Shown: piece after piece, positions 1-13,420 of the stretch
Numbering within the stretch: the stretch's first letter is position 1
Layout of the letters: each line of letters opens with the position of its first letter
NCBI GenBank assembly: GCA_945910005.1
Contig: OX246745.1
Location: forward strand, 8,534,765-8,598,764
From: Isoperla grammatica
Taxonomy: Eukaryota; Arthropoda; Insecta; Plecoptera; Perlodidae
Length of the DNA: 64,000 nt
Direction of reading: 5' to 3'
Notes under the pieces: model-generated
Databases searched by the model: none
What the model was told of the DNA's origin: nothing
What the model saw: only the letters and a program-made list of their open reading frames with translations
Made by a program: the position numbers and the translations under genes

Positions 1-186
1 CGTTATATTTTTAAGTAAGTGTGCAAAACGTGGCGGAATAACGTTTCCGACAAATAGGATTGATAATTTTAATTTTATAACCATGGATATTATATACACA
101 TATATATGTGTCACACGCAGAAACTTATTGACCCGGAATAATGTTAAAAATAAAAATAATGTTAAATAATGTTAATGTTGTTGCAG

Positions 187-279
187 TCAGCAACAACAGG
201 CGGCGCTGCAGTCGCTAACGGTGTAAACTACCCGTCACCAGGGGCACAAGGATCCTCGACGCAGTTGGCCTCGGTCTGA
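187..279 (+). CDS. candidate 3'-terminal coding exon, unknown gene
   Basis: A splice-acceptor-like TTGTTGCAG ends at 186. It is followed by 30 open codons and a TGA at 277-279. The frame reads SATTGGAAVANGVNYPSPGA and continues to QLASV. This low-complexity Ala/Gly/Ser/Pro-rich tail is typical of C-termini of RNA-binding or transcription factors, and it is more GC-rich than the AT-rich flanks. I do not recognise the gene, and its upstream exons would lie left of the window. No AATAAA is evident close behind. It could be a chance open frame; confidence is low. Confidence 0.25.
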   Translation, partial: SATTGGAAVANGVNYPSPGAQGSSTQLASV

Positions 280-3200
280 GGAAGGAGTATTTCATATTTC
301 ATATTTATTTCATAGTTCACTGACCATTACAATGTAAGGGTGTACTCCTCTTGAGAGAGAGAGAGTGAATATGTACTTATAACTAACAAGAACAAACATA
401 GAAATTTAACATTTAACATTACATTTATTCATTAGAAAATTCAGTAGAAACGGGTTACTCCGAAATTTCACCGGTCGGTAAGTGACCTTGATATCGTTTT
501 ACAATATTGTGTGTGTGGTTTTAACATATATATATCACTTACTGGGTCAAAGTGAGTGGATTAAATGAATCCAGTGATGAAGCAGCCGACGTAAAATATT
601 ATAATTTATAATACTAACTGTGATAAGTGTGAGACGTCCAATTATGTCGATAACAAATATTATGTTTCACACGCATCACAGTAAGTAAGGATATATTAGA
701 AAATATATTTGCTCTGAATCGCACACTCATACTACATAGCATGGCGTACAATAAACAAAACAGAACTAGGATTAAATTACTATGGTTAATGTGGGTGAAG
801 CGAAAATTCAATAAATGTGAGAGATAATAATCATCCACCTAATACATTTCTGAAATCCGAACATATTGTTGGCTGTGTGCTATAAATAAGGAGCTAGAAT
901 AGGTACGGCCAATTTTAAAACTAGGAATATTGAACGTAGGTTGTGTTGCCAAGAAAATAAGGGATCCAGAGATAAATTCTACCGTCCGATCGGCACCCAC
1001 ATAATATGTAGAGAGTGTCCCTCCCCTTTGATCAACCTCACAACTCGCTTTAGACTTGCCCTGATTCCAAGCTTAGTATTTTTCCTACAACCAATTACTA
1101 GCTAACCAACGAAAGTAAAGTCATGTTGATTTATATACACTAGTTTATTAATTACAAGCTGAATATGTTTTTGCTTTTAGTAACAATTTTGTTTACAAAA
1201 TCATACAGTGAAATGTTGCTATACAAACATTTACATCGCTTTGTTTGCACCATTGTTGACATTGTTGCATAAACGAACCGTTTGGAAGATATCCATTTGA
1301 AAACATGTTATCTCTATAAGTGTCACTATTAGAGAAGAATAATGTGCGCTGAATTTTAGAAAATGCAAATGTTTCGTTCCTGTTCTCTAGTACTGTAACA
1401 TATCGGCGATAGTTTACCCCCCCCCTCCCCCCCCCGACCCCGCGCATCACCAGAATGCACCCGCACCGACCTACGGCTTCACATTCTTCTATACAACGTA
1501 GATAAAACGGCATCTCTTTGCTTTCAGTTTCATGTTCATCACTTCGATTTCAATTAAGACCAGAGATCAGCAACAAGATAAAGTTTTTCGAAATGCACTT
1601 TTAAATATTGGGGTCCTCACAAAAATATTCCAGTCAGTTTGCTAAAACAAATCAGATGAATTAAAAAAATATATTGACGGAGCTAGCGAGGCTTGATTTT
1701 GGCTTCCAGGCGGTGCTTACTGTAGAAACTAGGTAGCGCGCGGGTCTTTGCTCTAACTTGTCGTGCACGGCGAAATGCGAATGCTACATGCGTGGAGTCT
1801 CACAGAGCTGTTTGGATTTTCTTAAAGAGCTTCTAGGGTTTTATTAAACATTGTTTTAGACATTTTTATTCATTTTATGGGTGATGTAATGTAAAATACA
1901 CAATGTAAGTTTTTCAAAAGAAAAATAATAATAATAGTAATAATGCGTATGGCTTTAAAAGAAAATATTTTACGAGTTTCTCAGCAATTAACCTTTTTAA
2001 ACGATAAAAGAGTACGAAGAATAAAATAGTGGACTGTGTCAAATGTTATCGCTAATATGAGTTGAATGTCATTATGAATCAATTTATAGCAAAACAGCGG
2101 GAAAATAAGAGAAACTTTCCCTCTTCACAGAAAATAAACTAGGCCTAGGCCGGATCTAGGCGGCTTCTTGATTTAAATACTTCTTCTCTTAGCATTTGCA
2201 GTCACAATGTCCCACTTAAGACTCCTCCCACTTGACCCTGCCCTCCCTTGTTGGTTTCCGACCACCACCCCCCTCCCCCACCCCCACGATGTATAATGGA
2301 TATGATTCGGATGACACCAAAAATCTAAGCATAACCTCACTATAACGTTGTATTTACTTAGTTTATGTCACAAAGTGACATCTTTCAGGAACAGGGGAAC
2401 GTAAATTAACGCAATATTTATTTACATTTGAGATAATGTCAATTGATGAGAGGGCACCAAGTAATGGGGACAAAATTGTCATGACTAAGGATGAAATGGC
2501 CAGAGGGGGGAAATCCACCCGTCCATTCTCACCCCGCCTATCAAGGACATGACCGATATCATAGTCATGACTGTGCATTGCCTGTGTAAATCCTTGCTCG
2601 TTTGAGACCGTACATTTTATGATTTTACCATTACTATACAGCTAATCAGCTATCAATGTTATTTCACGAGAAAGGACATGAATTAATGGCAAAGTCAGAG
2701 TTTTTACCCCTCTAGTCATATAGATATCTCCGGTTAGATATCGTCCGAGCGGATATTGATTTTCTTGAAAACAAACAACAAAAAGCGCTCCCAGTTTTTC
2801 GTAGTCATTGAAGCACTCGGACCTGACATCTTCATCAATTTTTCTTCAACATCTCCTTTCTTCTCTCCTTCATATTGCAATTTTTTCTGTATAAAAACTC
2901 CTTCTCATCATGAGTGAGTTTTCTTAAAGTGTTAACCGTAAAACTTTCATCCTACTTTTTTTTATAATGTCAGTTTCAACAATAAAATAACATTGCTGGC
3001 CACGGGCCGGAGTCCACTCTAATAGCGAATAATGATCAATTCCCAACTCTTCCGACAAAACTAAAGATGAATGACATCACTAATGATCCTCGTCTGGAAA
3101 ACTAGAGATGTTACTTAGAGCTCTCCTAATCTTACGTCCCATGTTGGTTTAATTTCACCAAGGCTACTGGCTGACAGGAGCCTTTCTACCACATAACCTC

Positions 3201-3783
3201 TGCTCTTATTTGTATCAGAACTTTCAAGACATTCTTTTCAGACATTGTTAATTTGTTGTTAAGTGCACTTTTTATGGACTATTATTAAATACCGTACAGT
3301 GTATATTACAAATTCTATTGATGATGATTAATGGGGCTTAACGTCTCATATTTCTGCAACAATGGCTAATCGAGACACAAATTCTATTAATTCAAAACAG
3401 TTAATATGAAACCATAACATAAGAAATAGAAAAATAGAAAATTTACAATTTTATAATGATGATTGTGTTTGGTACAGCTTCAGAGAAAATTGCAGTAATA
3501 CAATATAAAAACAAATAAGAAATTATAAATTTAAATACATTTAGTATTAAGCCTACCCATCAAGATAAAAAAAAATGTATGCTCGCTTTCTTCCATTTGT
3601 ATCCATTGTAGCATTGTAAAAGATAATTATCAGTGTCAGGCACATTAGCCTATATGTTGCTCACGAATATCTTAAACAACTTATATTGGGCTTATGTATT
3701 TGTTCGTCGGTAAAGTTTATCCTATCCTACCACAAAACTTGTCAGAGGTATTATCGCATTAGGTTAACTGAATAATTTATATA
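280..3783. other. no gene seen; AT-rich noncoding DNA
   Basis: Only short unconvincing open frames occur here. Poly-C rich stretches lie near 1420-1440 and 2265-2287, and a GGCCTAGGC-type motif near 2140-2160. Nothing else can be supported. Confidence 0.5.
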
Positions 3784-3913
3784 GGTTGTCCCAACGAAAG
3801 TATTCTGATGCTTACGACACAGCCGAGTCCAAGGTGACAACTTAATTTGCTTCTTTGCTAATTCCTACCATCTAACCTCAACAGGTCAATTGGGGACAAT
3901 TTGAGACCTTCCG
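3784..3913 (+). repeat. dispersed repeat, copy 1 (related to 6076-6208)
   Basis: About 130 bp aligns closely with 6076-6208, sharing blocks such as CGAAAGTATTCTGATGCTTA and CCGAGTCCAAGGTGACAAC. Part of it resembles the inverted arms at 41629-41772, so at least three related copies exist in the window. Probably a fragment of a mobile element; class not determined. Confidence 0.7.
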
Positions 3914-4103
3914 GCCTGCATTACTTAGTAAACATTAAAATTATCACGTTTTTTTATCTTAACCTAGACCTTCTTGGTAAAGCAGACGCCTGAAAACTAA
4001 GCCTTTCAAATAAGCAACATTAACCTACCTTTGATTAGATATGTCTGGAGCGATAAGATAACCCTAGGGCCTACGTAGGCCTAGGCCAAAACCAACAGGT
4101 CTG

Positions 4104-4290
4104 CATGTTGCTCAAAGCATCTCCTAAGGCCTAGGCCTAGGCCTACCCATGTATCGGGCCTACGACTAGAAAAACCCAGGCACCCATTATTATCTACATG
4201 TTGCTCAAAGCATCTCCTCAAGCCTAGGCCTAGGCCTACCCCTTTATTTGGCCTACGACTAGGAACTAGCCCAGACACCCATTAGCTGGC
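4104..4290. repeat. tandem duplication, two ~93-bp units
   Basis: Two adjacent copies (about 4104-4196 and 4197-4290) start with CATGTTGCTCAAAGCATCTC and contain the palindromic GGCCTAGGCCTAGGCCTA core. A short minus-strand open frame across it is a by-product of the duplication. Confidence 0.75.
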
Positions 4291-5318
4291 ATTGGGTTTT
4301 TAGTTCCTTGAAACTCAATGACGAAGTCGTCTCAGAAGACCTATGCTTGTACCAATGATTATTTAGAATTGATCTTTTATTCACTTGTAAAAATTAATGC
4401 CCTCGGATTTTCGTAAAGCTGTTAAAGCAATTATACGCAGTGGAAGAGCAACATTCAACCGCCTTCCACTAAAGTGGCGGACTCGTAGTTGTTCCATTGG
4501 CATCCACGTCACTAGCGCAGCGCTGTATGTGAGTCTAGAGAAAAGATATACTACTATTATTCCAATGTCTTTGCTGATGACACCTGGTGGCGCGCTCCAT
4601 CTTCAACGCGGTAAACTGTAGAACTTGTAACATTGCGTTACCCCAATCTCATTTTTTCCAGCACATCACGGGTCGTTTCGGGTACTTAAACGTAAAAATG
4701 TTCCACATGGCTACGCTTTTAATGTGCTTAATATTGGTCCTCGAAATTTTATAAGGCAAGCGGGATAAATTGCTTCGCCATTCAATCTACAGAGTAGTGT
4801 GACAAATGTTAGCAATGTACGGTGCGGGGGTGACCCGATACATAGGACCTCGGCCGAAAAATTGTTTTTAGCTCATGTTTGTTTTTACCGTGGCTCGTTG
4901 AGCTACGGAACTAATTTTTGGAATGCCCGGCGAAAGCTGGGCACAGAATCTCTGGTGAAACTGTGGGGTTAGGATTGCTGATGCTAACTCGGGAACCTCA
5001 AGTAGGCTTACCCTTGGGAGTGTTAGAATCATTGAATCCTTGATTAGGACAGGGTTCCTCTCTATAATGTGACATGTGTCACACATTGCCAGGACATGTT
5101 TAAATCCAAGTCTTAAAAGCAAAGAGGTTGTAAAATAATTGCCAGTAGCAACAATAATTACAATTTATTTATTTTTTAAATCTCGTTCCCATTCTGTTGC
5201 ATTATATTTTTATTTTTACAACATGTAAATATCTATATATTATACTTCATCTGTACTGTAATGTTTTTTTCTTTGACCCACTCCGCTGGTCTAACGGCAA
5301 ATTATGGATCTCCAGGGT

Positions 5319-5396
5319 TAATAATAATAATTATAATAATAATAAAAATAATAATAATAAAAAAATAATGATAATAATAAGTATAATATTTATAAG

Positions 5397-5471
<75 letters not shown>

Positions 5472-5493
5472 TATAATAATAATGATAATTATT

Positions 5494-5555
<62 letters not shown>
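5319..5555. repeat. (AAT)n microsatellite
   Basis: About 237 bp of nearly uninterrupted AAT/ATA/TAA trinucleotide repeat. It produces a spurious poly-isoleucine frame. Confidence 0.95.
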
Positions 5556-5557
<2 letters not shown>

Positions 5558-6075
5558 AAAATCAAGACCTGACCTGCCGAAAAATCAAACTATGATTGAT
5601 AAAAAGTTTTTAAAGATAACTTTTAGTTGCAACAATACAACAACACAAAGCCTACTATAATCAATCTCTATTTATTGCAAAAATTACCGAAAACGAATAT
5701 TAACCAAGAACTTGCAAACCTTGGCCACTACTCAATGAATAAATATGTACCTTATTCGTTCTATATTCCCGACATATCCACGCCATTATTCTGCGAGCCT
5801 AAACGTAAAGCGAATCATTCTAATACGGATTATTAGAGTGAATGGCCATTAGAAACCACCTCAGTGCTAATGACTGTAATTTTATAAGGTTATATAACAA
5901 TAAAATTGGTCCATGTAGAACATTGGAACAACGAAACATTCATAAAAAAGAGCACTTAATTCTCTACAGGATGAAATATTTGTATTTACATTTGGGACAA
6001 TTTAAACACTTTTAAAAGCAATTTTTACAGAACGAGATCGGGAGTTCTGCAGGCTAGCACGCAATGACACATTGT

Positions 6076-6208
6076 ATAGTTGTCGCAACGAAAGTATTCT
6101 GATGCTTACGGCACAGCCGAGTCCAAGGTGACAACTTAATTTGCTACCTCGCTAATTCCTACCATCTAATCTAAACATGTGCATTGCGGATAATTTAAAA
6201 CCTTCCGT
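6076..6208 (+). repeat. dispersed repeat, copy 2 (related to 3784-3913)
   Basis: High identity to 3784-3913 over its full length, in the same orientation, with unrelated flanks. The divergence is mostly point changes. Confidence 0.7.
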
Positions 6209-9200
6209 TGGTTACCTGTAACGGTGGGTGTGGCCAAACTGCCTGTGCACTCGACTAAGCCGAACCCATGCGTTTACGAATGTGTGAAAGAACGCCAGGT
6301 ATATGTTGATTTTTTTGCAATTGGCGCGGTTGAAAAGGCTAGTAGACAATGACCTGAAATCGGTATTCGAATACTTTTGTTTGGACTAGTATATCAATAA
6401 CAATCTGTTTAATTCTATAGACACTATACACCCCACAAAAGTTGACATGATATATACCTAGTATTGCATACATTTCAGCCAATGTCTCGTTAAAAAATAA
6501 AATACAAAGTTTTGATGTATATTCAACTATAATACGTCCAACTTTTGTTGATAATATTGAAATCGATTAAACGACGCACAATGCATTCCATTTTGATCAG
6601 CGACCAGCAAGACCTTTTCACTTTCGATGAGTCAAATACTTTTGGGCATATTTGTGGTTTGGAAAGACTTTCGACTACTGTCTTAGAAATATGACACAAC
6701 ACTGGCTTATCTTACTCTATGAGGATTATTCAAGTACACTGAGTATGCTTTGATTACCGAGGACCCTCCACAGGCTGAAGGCACAGTTTCGCATTCTACT
6801 AAAGATAAGTTGCGTAATCACCCATAAGGTATGGACTTATAACTTTCGCAAAATGAGGCATCATCATCAAAACAGCAAGTTCAAAATAGGGAGTATAAGA
6901 GAGAGCCATGATTTTAAATTCATATTCTAAATTATTGAATGAGAGTAAATCTTAAATGCGGAAACAGGTGGTCATAAAATTTTGCTCAAGTTTTTCCCCC
7001 TCATGAATGTTACCCCTAATTATGGCAGGAAAAGCAGTTCGAATTTATTTATTTTATGTTTATCCTATTTAGCTATAAAAACGATTAAAAAAAATATTAC
7101 TACACAATTTACAATGAAACAATCGGAAAAATGCTGAACAAAATATAACATCAAGAGAAGAAATAACTATAGAACATTGAATACAAACATTAACAATTAT
7201 TTTTAAAAAACTGTTTTTTTATGTTTGAAATTAAGTAGTATATAGTCAAGAAAAAAAATGATTTGTAACAGAAATACAGATAATTGACTGTGTGAAAATG
7301 AAATATCTTAAATTAATGAATTCGATGTCTTCTCAATTATAGCCGCATGCATTATAAATCGATTGAGTTTACCAGCTCCTTAATTAATAAGAACTTTTCT
7401 TAAGAGCGATACTTAAGCCAACTGGAAACAAAGCCATATTTTACTAAACCAATCTAATGGAAAACTTAGCATTATGCATCGCTCAAAACAGTAAAAGGAA
7501 TTTCCGTCCAGTTTTAATGAGTTTTGTTGAAGAGGTAAAAATAAAGTTGTGATTTGAGTTGACAGCCCAACGACAAAGATGGAGAATTCTTTAACAACGT
7601 AAAAGAAAATGTTATTTTGAAAATATTACTATACAATTATTGTTTTGCATCGTAAAAGTTATTTCACACTTGACATCATTAATTCACGTATGTAACTAGT
7701 ACCTACATAGCAACACCGAGTGTGAAAAATAAGAAAAACATCGAAGTTAACACAGGAGCGCATTAGATTCAGACATGTCATTATTTTGTACATTTAAATA
7801 TTTCGATTATTTGTATATTTGAAGGTGCGAGCCTAGCTTGCACCAGCGAACTTGTTTCCTTTAAGTTTCTGGACATTGAAAGCGTCATTCGTTTTAACAC
7901 CTGATTTCTACCAACCTTAATTATGTCTGTGGTCTTAATTAATGTGCAATTTTTATAAGTAAGTTTTCATTTTCACGAATATTCAGGACTTGTGCAGATT
8001 TTGCAAATTGGGGAAAAATTACACTTTTTCGGTTACCTTTAAATATTACACTTTCTAACTCACTCGTTCTCACGTCTAATATTAAAATTGTTCTGTTTGT
8101 TAAAGTATCGTTTTATTTGAATGTTCGAATCAATATGTTGATTTAAATGTTCATCTTACATAGTACAGTATGCATACTAAAGTTATATATTTGCAGCCTC
8201 ACTTATTGTAACAGTCTAATGATAAGATCGTGATTAAGAATTGGAAAATAAGTTTAAACAATTCAATCATAACTCAGAATTAAATCGTAAATTCAAATAC
8301 AAGGTTCACTTAAATCCAAATTTTCTTCCGATGAGTACTTTTTATAAAACTTAGAGCAACAGTTATCTATGCTTGCTAAACGATATTTTTGTTCTGGACA
8401 CCTGTTGTATAGTTTCAAAAAACTGCTCTAGTGCGCCAAAATGAAGGCCTGTCGGTTTCATAGTATAAGAATATAATATATCATTATGGAAAGTATCCCC
8501 TTAAGTGTTTAGTATTCCTCCTTCCACACTGAGTTACACGGCAGTGGCCCGTAGCCAATTCTATTGAGGCTGACAAGCCGGGGACTTTTTAATATTACCA
8601 CTGTACGAAGACACTGGGCTAAGCTTAAGCCTTAAGCTGATCTTAAGCTGATACGGTAATATTGGTAGTTAAGACTCGAATAGACATACAATGTGAGATC
8701 AATTACACATACTCCATTTAAAACGTGCTCAATGGGCCCAACGCCAACTAATATTCGAGGATTGGAATTTAAATACCTGGCAAGAAGCATATTAAAGAAA
8801 AATTAAAAGAGTAAAAATAATGTTCTAACTTTTTATGAAATTAGTGAAGAAACACTATACCAGTTCATATTTGAATGAAAATTGTGTACAACAAGTTAGT
8901 TAAAGTAATTATTTAAATATATTAATAATAGCGAACATTATTTCTTATTTTGTTAAGACAAAATGCACAGTGATGAGTGAACTGGCTGTTTATTGATCTG
9001 CAAACGGTAAAACTTGCATTATTATAGGTTGTACACTGTTCAGTGTTATTATTAAAAAAAAAACACAACACAAAACAATGATTTTCAAAAACCTTTAAAT
9101 AACAATTTTATTAAACATTACTCATGTTTTTGTCTTTACGGGTAAAGACTTTTCCGGCCTTGAGTCAAACGAACGTATAGCCAACCTCTCGAGCATGAGC

Positions 9201-9957
9201 TTTGACCTTCTATACAACAGGTCGCGATAAGCGGAGCCAAGTTCTCGCTGATGTATATATTACGGTCCTGCGATGAGTTCAATCTCGCTTGTCAATTGTG
9301 CAACTTCTCGTTTCTTACTTACGAATACTGGGACACTGGGAATACTGGGACAAGATTATTATTTGAGTATCTCTTTATGAAGATGGTACAGTTACAAGTA
9401 TATTAAGCTTTTGCGACCTCCAAAACAGTAGTTATATACCGGTCATCATGTACATAACGACGTATGTTATAAAGACGTTTCACTGCACACTGTATACTGT
9501 TCACTGTACTACTGTAACTACTACTATATGCATACAACTTATTCATTTTGTCATATAAATTTCAATCTGTGTCTTGGGCCAAATGAGGCAGTACACATTC
9601 ATATTTTGTATTTTTTTTTTTTCTCTTCATGATGTCTATTTAGTTTGTTTTCTGTTTAGTTTGAGTGTTTGTCCTGCATTACTTTAGAAACAGTAGGCTT
9701 TGTATGTTTCTATATCATCCGTCATGTGTATACTCTCATTCTACAGGCCCCCTCCAGCGAGACACATGTCTCTTTGGGGGCCAATACACATAATTTGTAA
9801 TGTAATTTTAAAAAGTGAAAAAAACTAAAAAAAAAACTACCTACCTACCTAAATAATAATAATTTTTTGTATGAATACCCTTTTTAGTGTGCATACCATG
9901 CTTTACCTGATGTGCCCCTCTTCAGGTGACTAACTAGGTTAGGGTGTTTGGATAGCT
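6209..9957. other. no gene seen; AT-rich noncoding DNA
   Basis: No convincing exon, RNA gene or terminal-repeat element was found on either strand. A weak inverted repeat around an AATATTACCA motif lies at about 8590-8680. Confidence 0.45.
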
Positions 9958-10120
9958 AGGGAGGAATGTCCGAGAGCTCAATCCCAGCATTCGCCTTTAC
10001 GACTGAGGAAAACTTTGTAAAAAACCTTCAGTCAGGACTGGGGTGGCCGGAATCGAACCGGCGACCTCCCGAATTAGAGTCCCGCGTCTCATCGCTGAGC
10101 CACCTCTATCGGGTACTTAC
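9958..10120 (-). mobile_element. tRNA-derived SINE-like repeat
   Basis: Read on the minus strand, this has an A-box-like TGGCTCAGCGATG followed by a perfect-type B box GGTTCGATTCC, the internal RNA polymerase III promoter of tRNA-derived SINEs. A diverged homologue in the same orientation lies at 30611-30745, sharing the GGAATGTCC and CAGCATTCGC blocks beyond the tRNA-like head. The two copies show this is a dispersed family and not a tRNA gene. Confidence 0.65.
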
Positions 10121-10148
10121 GAATAGGTTCCTTTTCTTCCTACTAGCT

Positions 10149-10329
10149 AATTGTAATGATTCGAGGTGGTCGCCGGTCTCTGTCGACAGGGGGTCCTAAA
10201 AGGTAGACGACTCATGGGCGGACTCTTATGTCCCTCTCCTCCAACGGAATAGCCAACTCCTCAGCAACTTTCAGCACAAGCTGTTCTACGTTTTCACCCT
10301 GGAATTGTTCGATGTTGTCCAGCTCAAAG
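10149..10329 (-). pseudogene. LINE ORF1-like (L1-type) protein remnant
   Basis: The minus strand reads FELDNIEQFQGENVEQLVLK, then VAEELAIPLEERDIRVRP, a stop, and further on DRDRRPPRIITI in the same frame. The order (acidic/polar segment, 'LVLKVAEEL', 'ERDI', then 'DRDRRPPRIITI') matches nucleic-acid-binding ORF1 proteins of L1-like retrotransposons (EN-V-LV-VA--L, ERDI--.HR, RP-.II). It is interrupted by at least one stop, so non-functional. It abuts the SINE-like repeat at 9958-10120. Family assignment is by eye only. Confidence 0.45.
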
Positions 10330-10345
10330 CTTTTAGCCGACTAAG

Positions 10346-13300
10346 TTGGTCCAGATTCACACTACTTGAGTAGTCAAGTCTTCAATCACACTGTCTCTCA
10401 AGTTTTAGCGGTGCGTTTTTCAATTTATCGAACTTGTGTGAGAAAAAGACTTTTTAAACTCACGTAGCTCCACACATAAGAGTGTTGAAGCTCGCGCGGA
10501 ATCCAGCTTTATTCTCAACAATGGCTACAGTAAACGTTGGGTGGGCGTCAACCCGATTGTCTTGCATATTTAGAAACGACGGTGATTACTCTACTCCACT
10601 ACACACTCTACAGAGGTACCTTATTATTAGTAAAATGAAATTCTATGAAATTGTGAATTTATGAAATTCTAAACTGAAATTCGCGATTTACTTGGTTTTC
10701 ATTTATGTCAAACCGAACCTATAACATAAGAACGCTCACAAGAGACCTATTGATATAAAGACAATGATCATAAAAAACGTATTTAAAATGCGATACAGTT
10801 TCAGCTTTGGAAATAATATTCTAATCTCGGTCTTGTATGATAATAGATCATTTTCGAAATTGATCTAGAACCCTTAGATAATCACGGTGTTCTAAATCTT
10901 CCATGACAGCAATGCACAACAATGAAAGATGCACCTTAACATACCATTTGAAGACTAGTTGTTATTGTTTGTGTAGTATGATTGTGCATTGTTGAAATTG
11001 AAGGTTAACACGGCAGTGATTGTCTCTATCGAAGAGTGCTAAATCAATTTGGAAAATGTTCTATTAAACTTTGCCCACAGAATATATTCTCCAAGACCGA
11101 TTTTCAGTGAAGCGTTCAATATCAAGTGGTTTTTATGAACACATTTTCTACATGTGTAATGGTTGGTTTAACATGCATTTTATAGTCTGTGCCAATTTCC
11201 AATAAAGCTAATCAAACTGGGCGCGGAAATAACGCAGCATTTCTAAATGAAGCTATTTGTTAAACTGGCGTTCGATAGAATGCCCAGTTGTTGTAGGGGG
11301 CGTGCGATGGGATAGAGTATTATAAATTAATTGTGATCACAATTAGTTGAATAATATTCCGAGCTAGCACGTTCCACCACTGGTATAATTACCACAATTA
11401 TGACTTACGTTTGAGCTTAATTGCTTCTCGTGATTAATCCCTAAAACGAGGGTTGCAGTTGATATTCGGATGCGTAAGAGTGATAATTGATGAAAACATC
11501 GATCTGCCTCGTTTAGTAGAGTGGGGCGATAATGTGACCGAAAGACATGTCTAGCTGAAAGTATCGTGCGACGCGTGCTATGAAAAAGGTTTGTCATGGC
11601 AGTTAAGTCCGAACACCACCGGTCTCTGCCTGTTGTTCATTCAGCATTGTCCGAAACATCATTAAAAATTTTGCTAATTATTCTATAGAACATCTTAATA
11701 AAATGGCATGCACCTCAGAATTTATAATCTACATTTGTAGATCTATGTGTATTTTTTGTGTATTTAAATGTTACAATTTCTAATTTATTTTCAGATATAT
11801 ATGGCATCATCACGAAAGATTGATTTAAAATTAACTTTGTATTTTTAAAATAACATGAAAAATATAATTTTCAAGAAGAACAATTTTCATCATTATAATT
11901 TAAAAATTGGCAGTTCTCAAGTTATTTAAAAAAATACAACCTTAGTTTATATCAACGTTTCGTGATTATTCCATATCTAAAAATAACTAAGAAATTATCA
12001 CATTTAACTACATAAAAAGATGGTTATTTTTAACAATACCACCTGGATCGAGAAGACTCTACGGCATTACAGTTTCTGCCGAATATTCTCACCCGTGCCG
12101 AGTGGAGGTGGTAAGGAGAAGGGGAAATTTCTTAATACCTAGCATTTTTCTTAAGTTGCAAAGGACTTTAGAATATAACATCTCTATGCCATAACATCAA
12201 CTATACTGTACCTAATGTGCTTATCATCAACTCTTCTATGAAAGAGTCGCTCGAACAATAACGCAAAACATAATTTTATAATACTCAATAAAATCTCATC
12301 GTCCAAATACAAAAAAATCTGATCGAATCTAGCTTGATGGCAAAGCACCAGCCATCACAATTCAAATGAATTGAAAATGACAAAAGAGCTCACACAACGT
12401 GACGATTGTAGCTACGCGCAACTCGAGCAATAGCATGTCTGAAATGAAAATGAAATGTGTGTGACATATATCGAAATTTCTATCTGTCAAAAGAATTTGC
12501 AATAATGCACCTTAACAGGTCCTGACGCAATGTCAGCTATTGTGTTTATAATGGAAGCTATAGAAATGCTAGGTAAGCATTCTTTTTTTATGGTGGACAA
12601 CCATTAAAACACTAATACCGCTGACTTATAACTTCATATATAATATGTTCATTTAAAATTGAAAGCACCAATCGTGCATCACTTTCCAATTTAAGTAATT
12701 GCAGAAATTGAAGTCTATAACCCTTCGCATGTGTGTTTTTACTGTAAAATTTAATTAAAAACAAAAACTCACATGATAAATAACTTCAAATTATAACATC
12801 ACTTTACAAAACAGAGTAATAATTAATATTTATCCACGGTACATATCCATGACATTTATATAAACCAGTTAGTTTGAATAACAATAGTCAAGCATGTTTT
12901 AAATGGAATTGCCACATATTAAAAATGAGGCATTGTGTGCCTTTAAAAACGTTTCGTTTTCTTTGTGTATTACAAATAAGTCAACATTTCAAGTGTTTAA
13001 ATTTAGAAAGCAAAAGTATCATTTTAGTTAGGGCTGTTTCAAACGTGTTTCATGTTTTCATACACAAAAATAAACGTCAACTGAATAATGTAAATGTAAT
13101 GTAAATGTAAATGTAAACTCGGTGCTCTCAGAATATCAATAAAAATATTTATTTTAGTGACCACGTGGAAGTCAAACTTTACGCCTCAAACGTGTGTATC
13201 AAAATCAGTTCACAACACAACTAACGTTAAATGTTGATAGTTTGATTTCTGCGCGATTATTTGTCTATTATTTCTCTCTGAAATCTTATATTCTTCACTC

Positions 13301-13377
13301 TATTTTCAATCACGTTTTGGCTTCTTGCATCGTTTGCAGATTATTTTTGATATTAGGAATTTCACCAAATGAAATGA
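10346..13377. other. no gene seen
   Basis: AT-rich sequence with only short random open frames. No repeat structure stood out. Confidence 0.45.
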
Positions 13378-13420
13378 ACCCGGCAAGTGAGACCAGGGTT
13401 CATCTCCGGGCGGGCTTGGA
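13378..13420 (+). mobile_element. possible SINE fragment
   Basis: CGGCAAGTGAGACCAGGG followed by a degenerate B box resembles the 3' half of the tRNA-like head at 40802-40890 (GGCAAGTGGGAGACCTGGG, then B box). Short and diverged. Confidence 0.25.

Noticed and set aside
4081..4278. 65-codon frame with duplicated VGLGLGLRRCFEQH
   Set aside because: Produced by a 93-bp tandem duplication rich in GGCCTA palindromes.
5197..5595. Poly-isoleucine frame
   Set aside because: Translation of an (AAT)n microsatellite.
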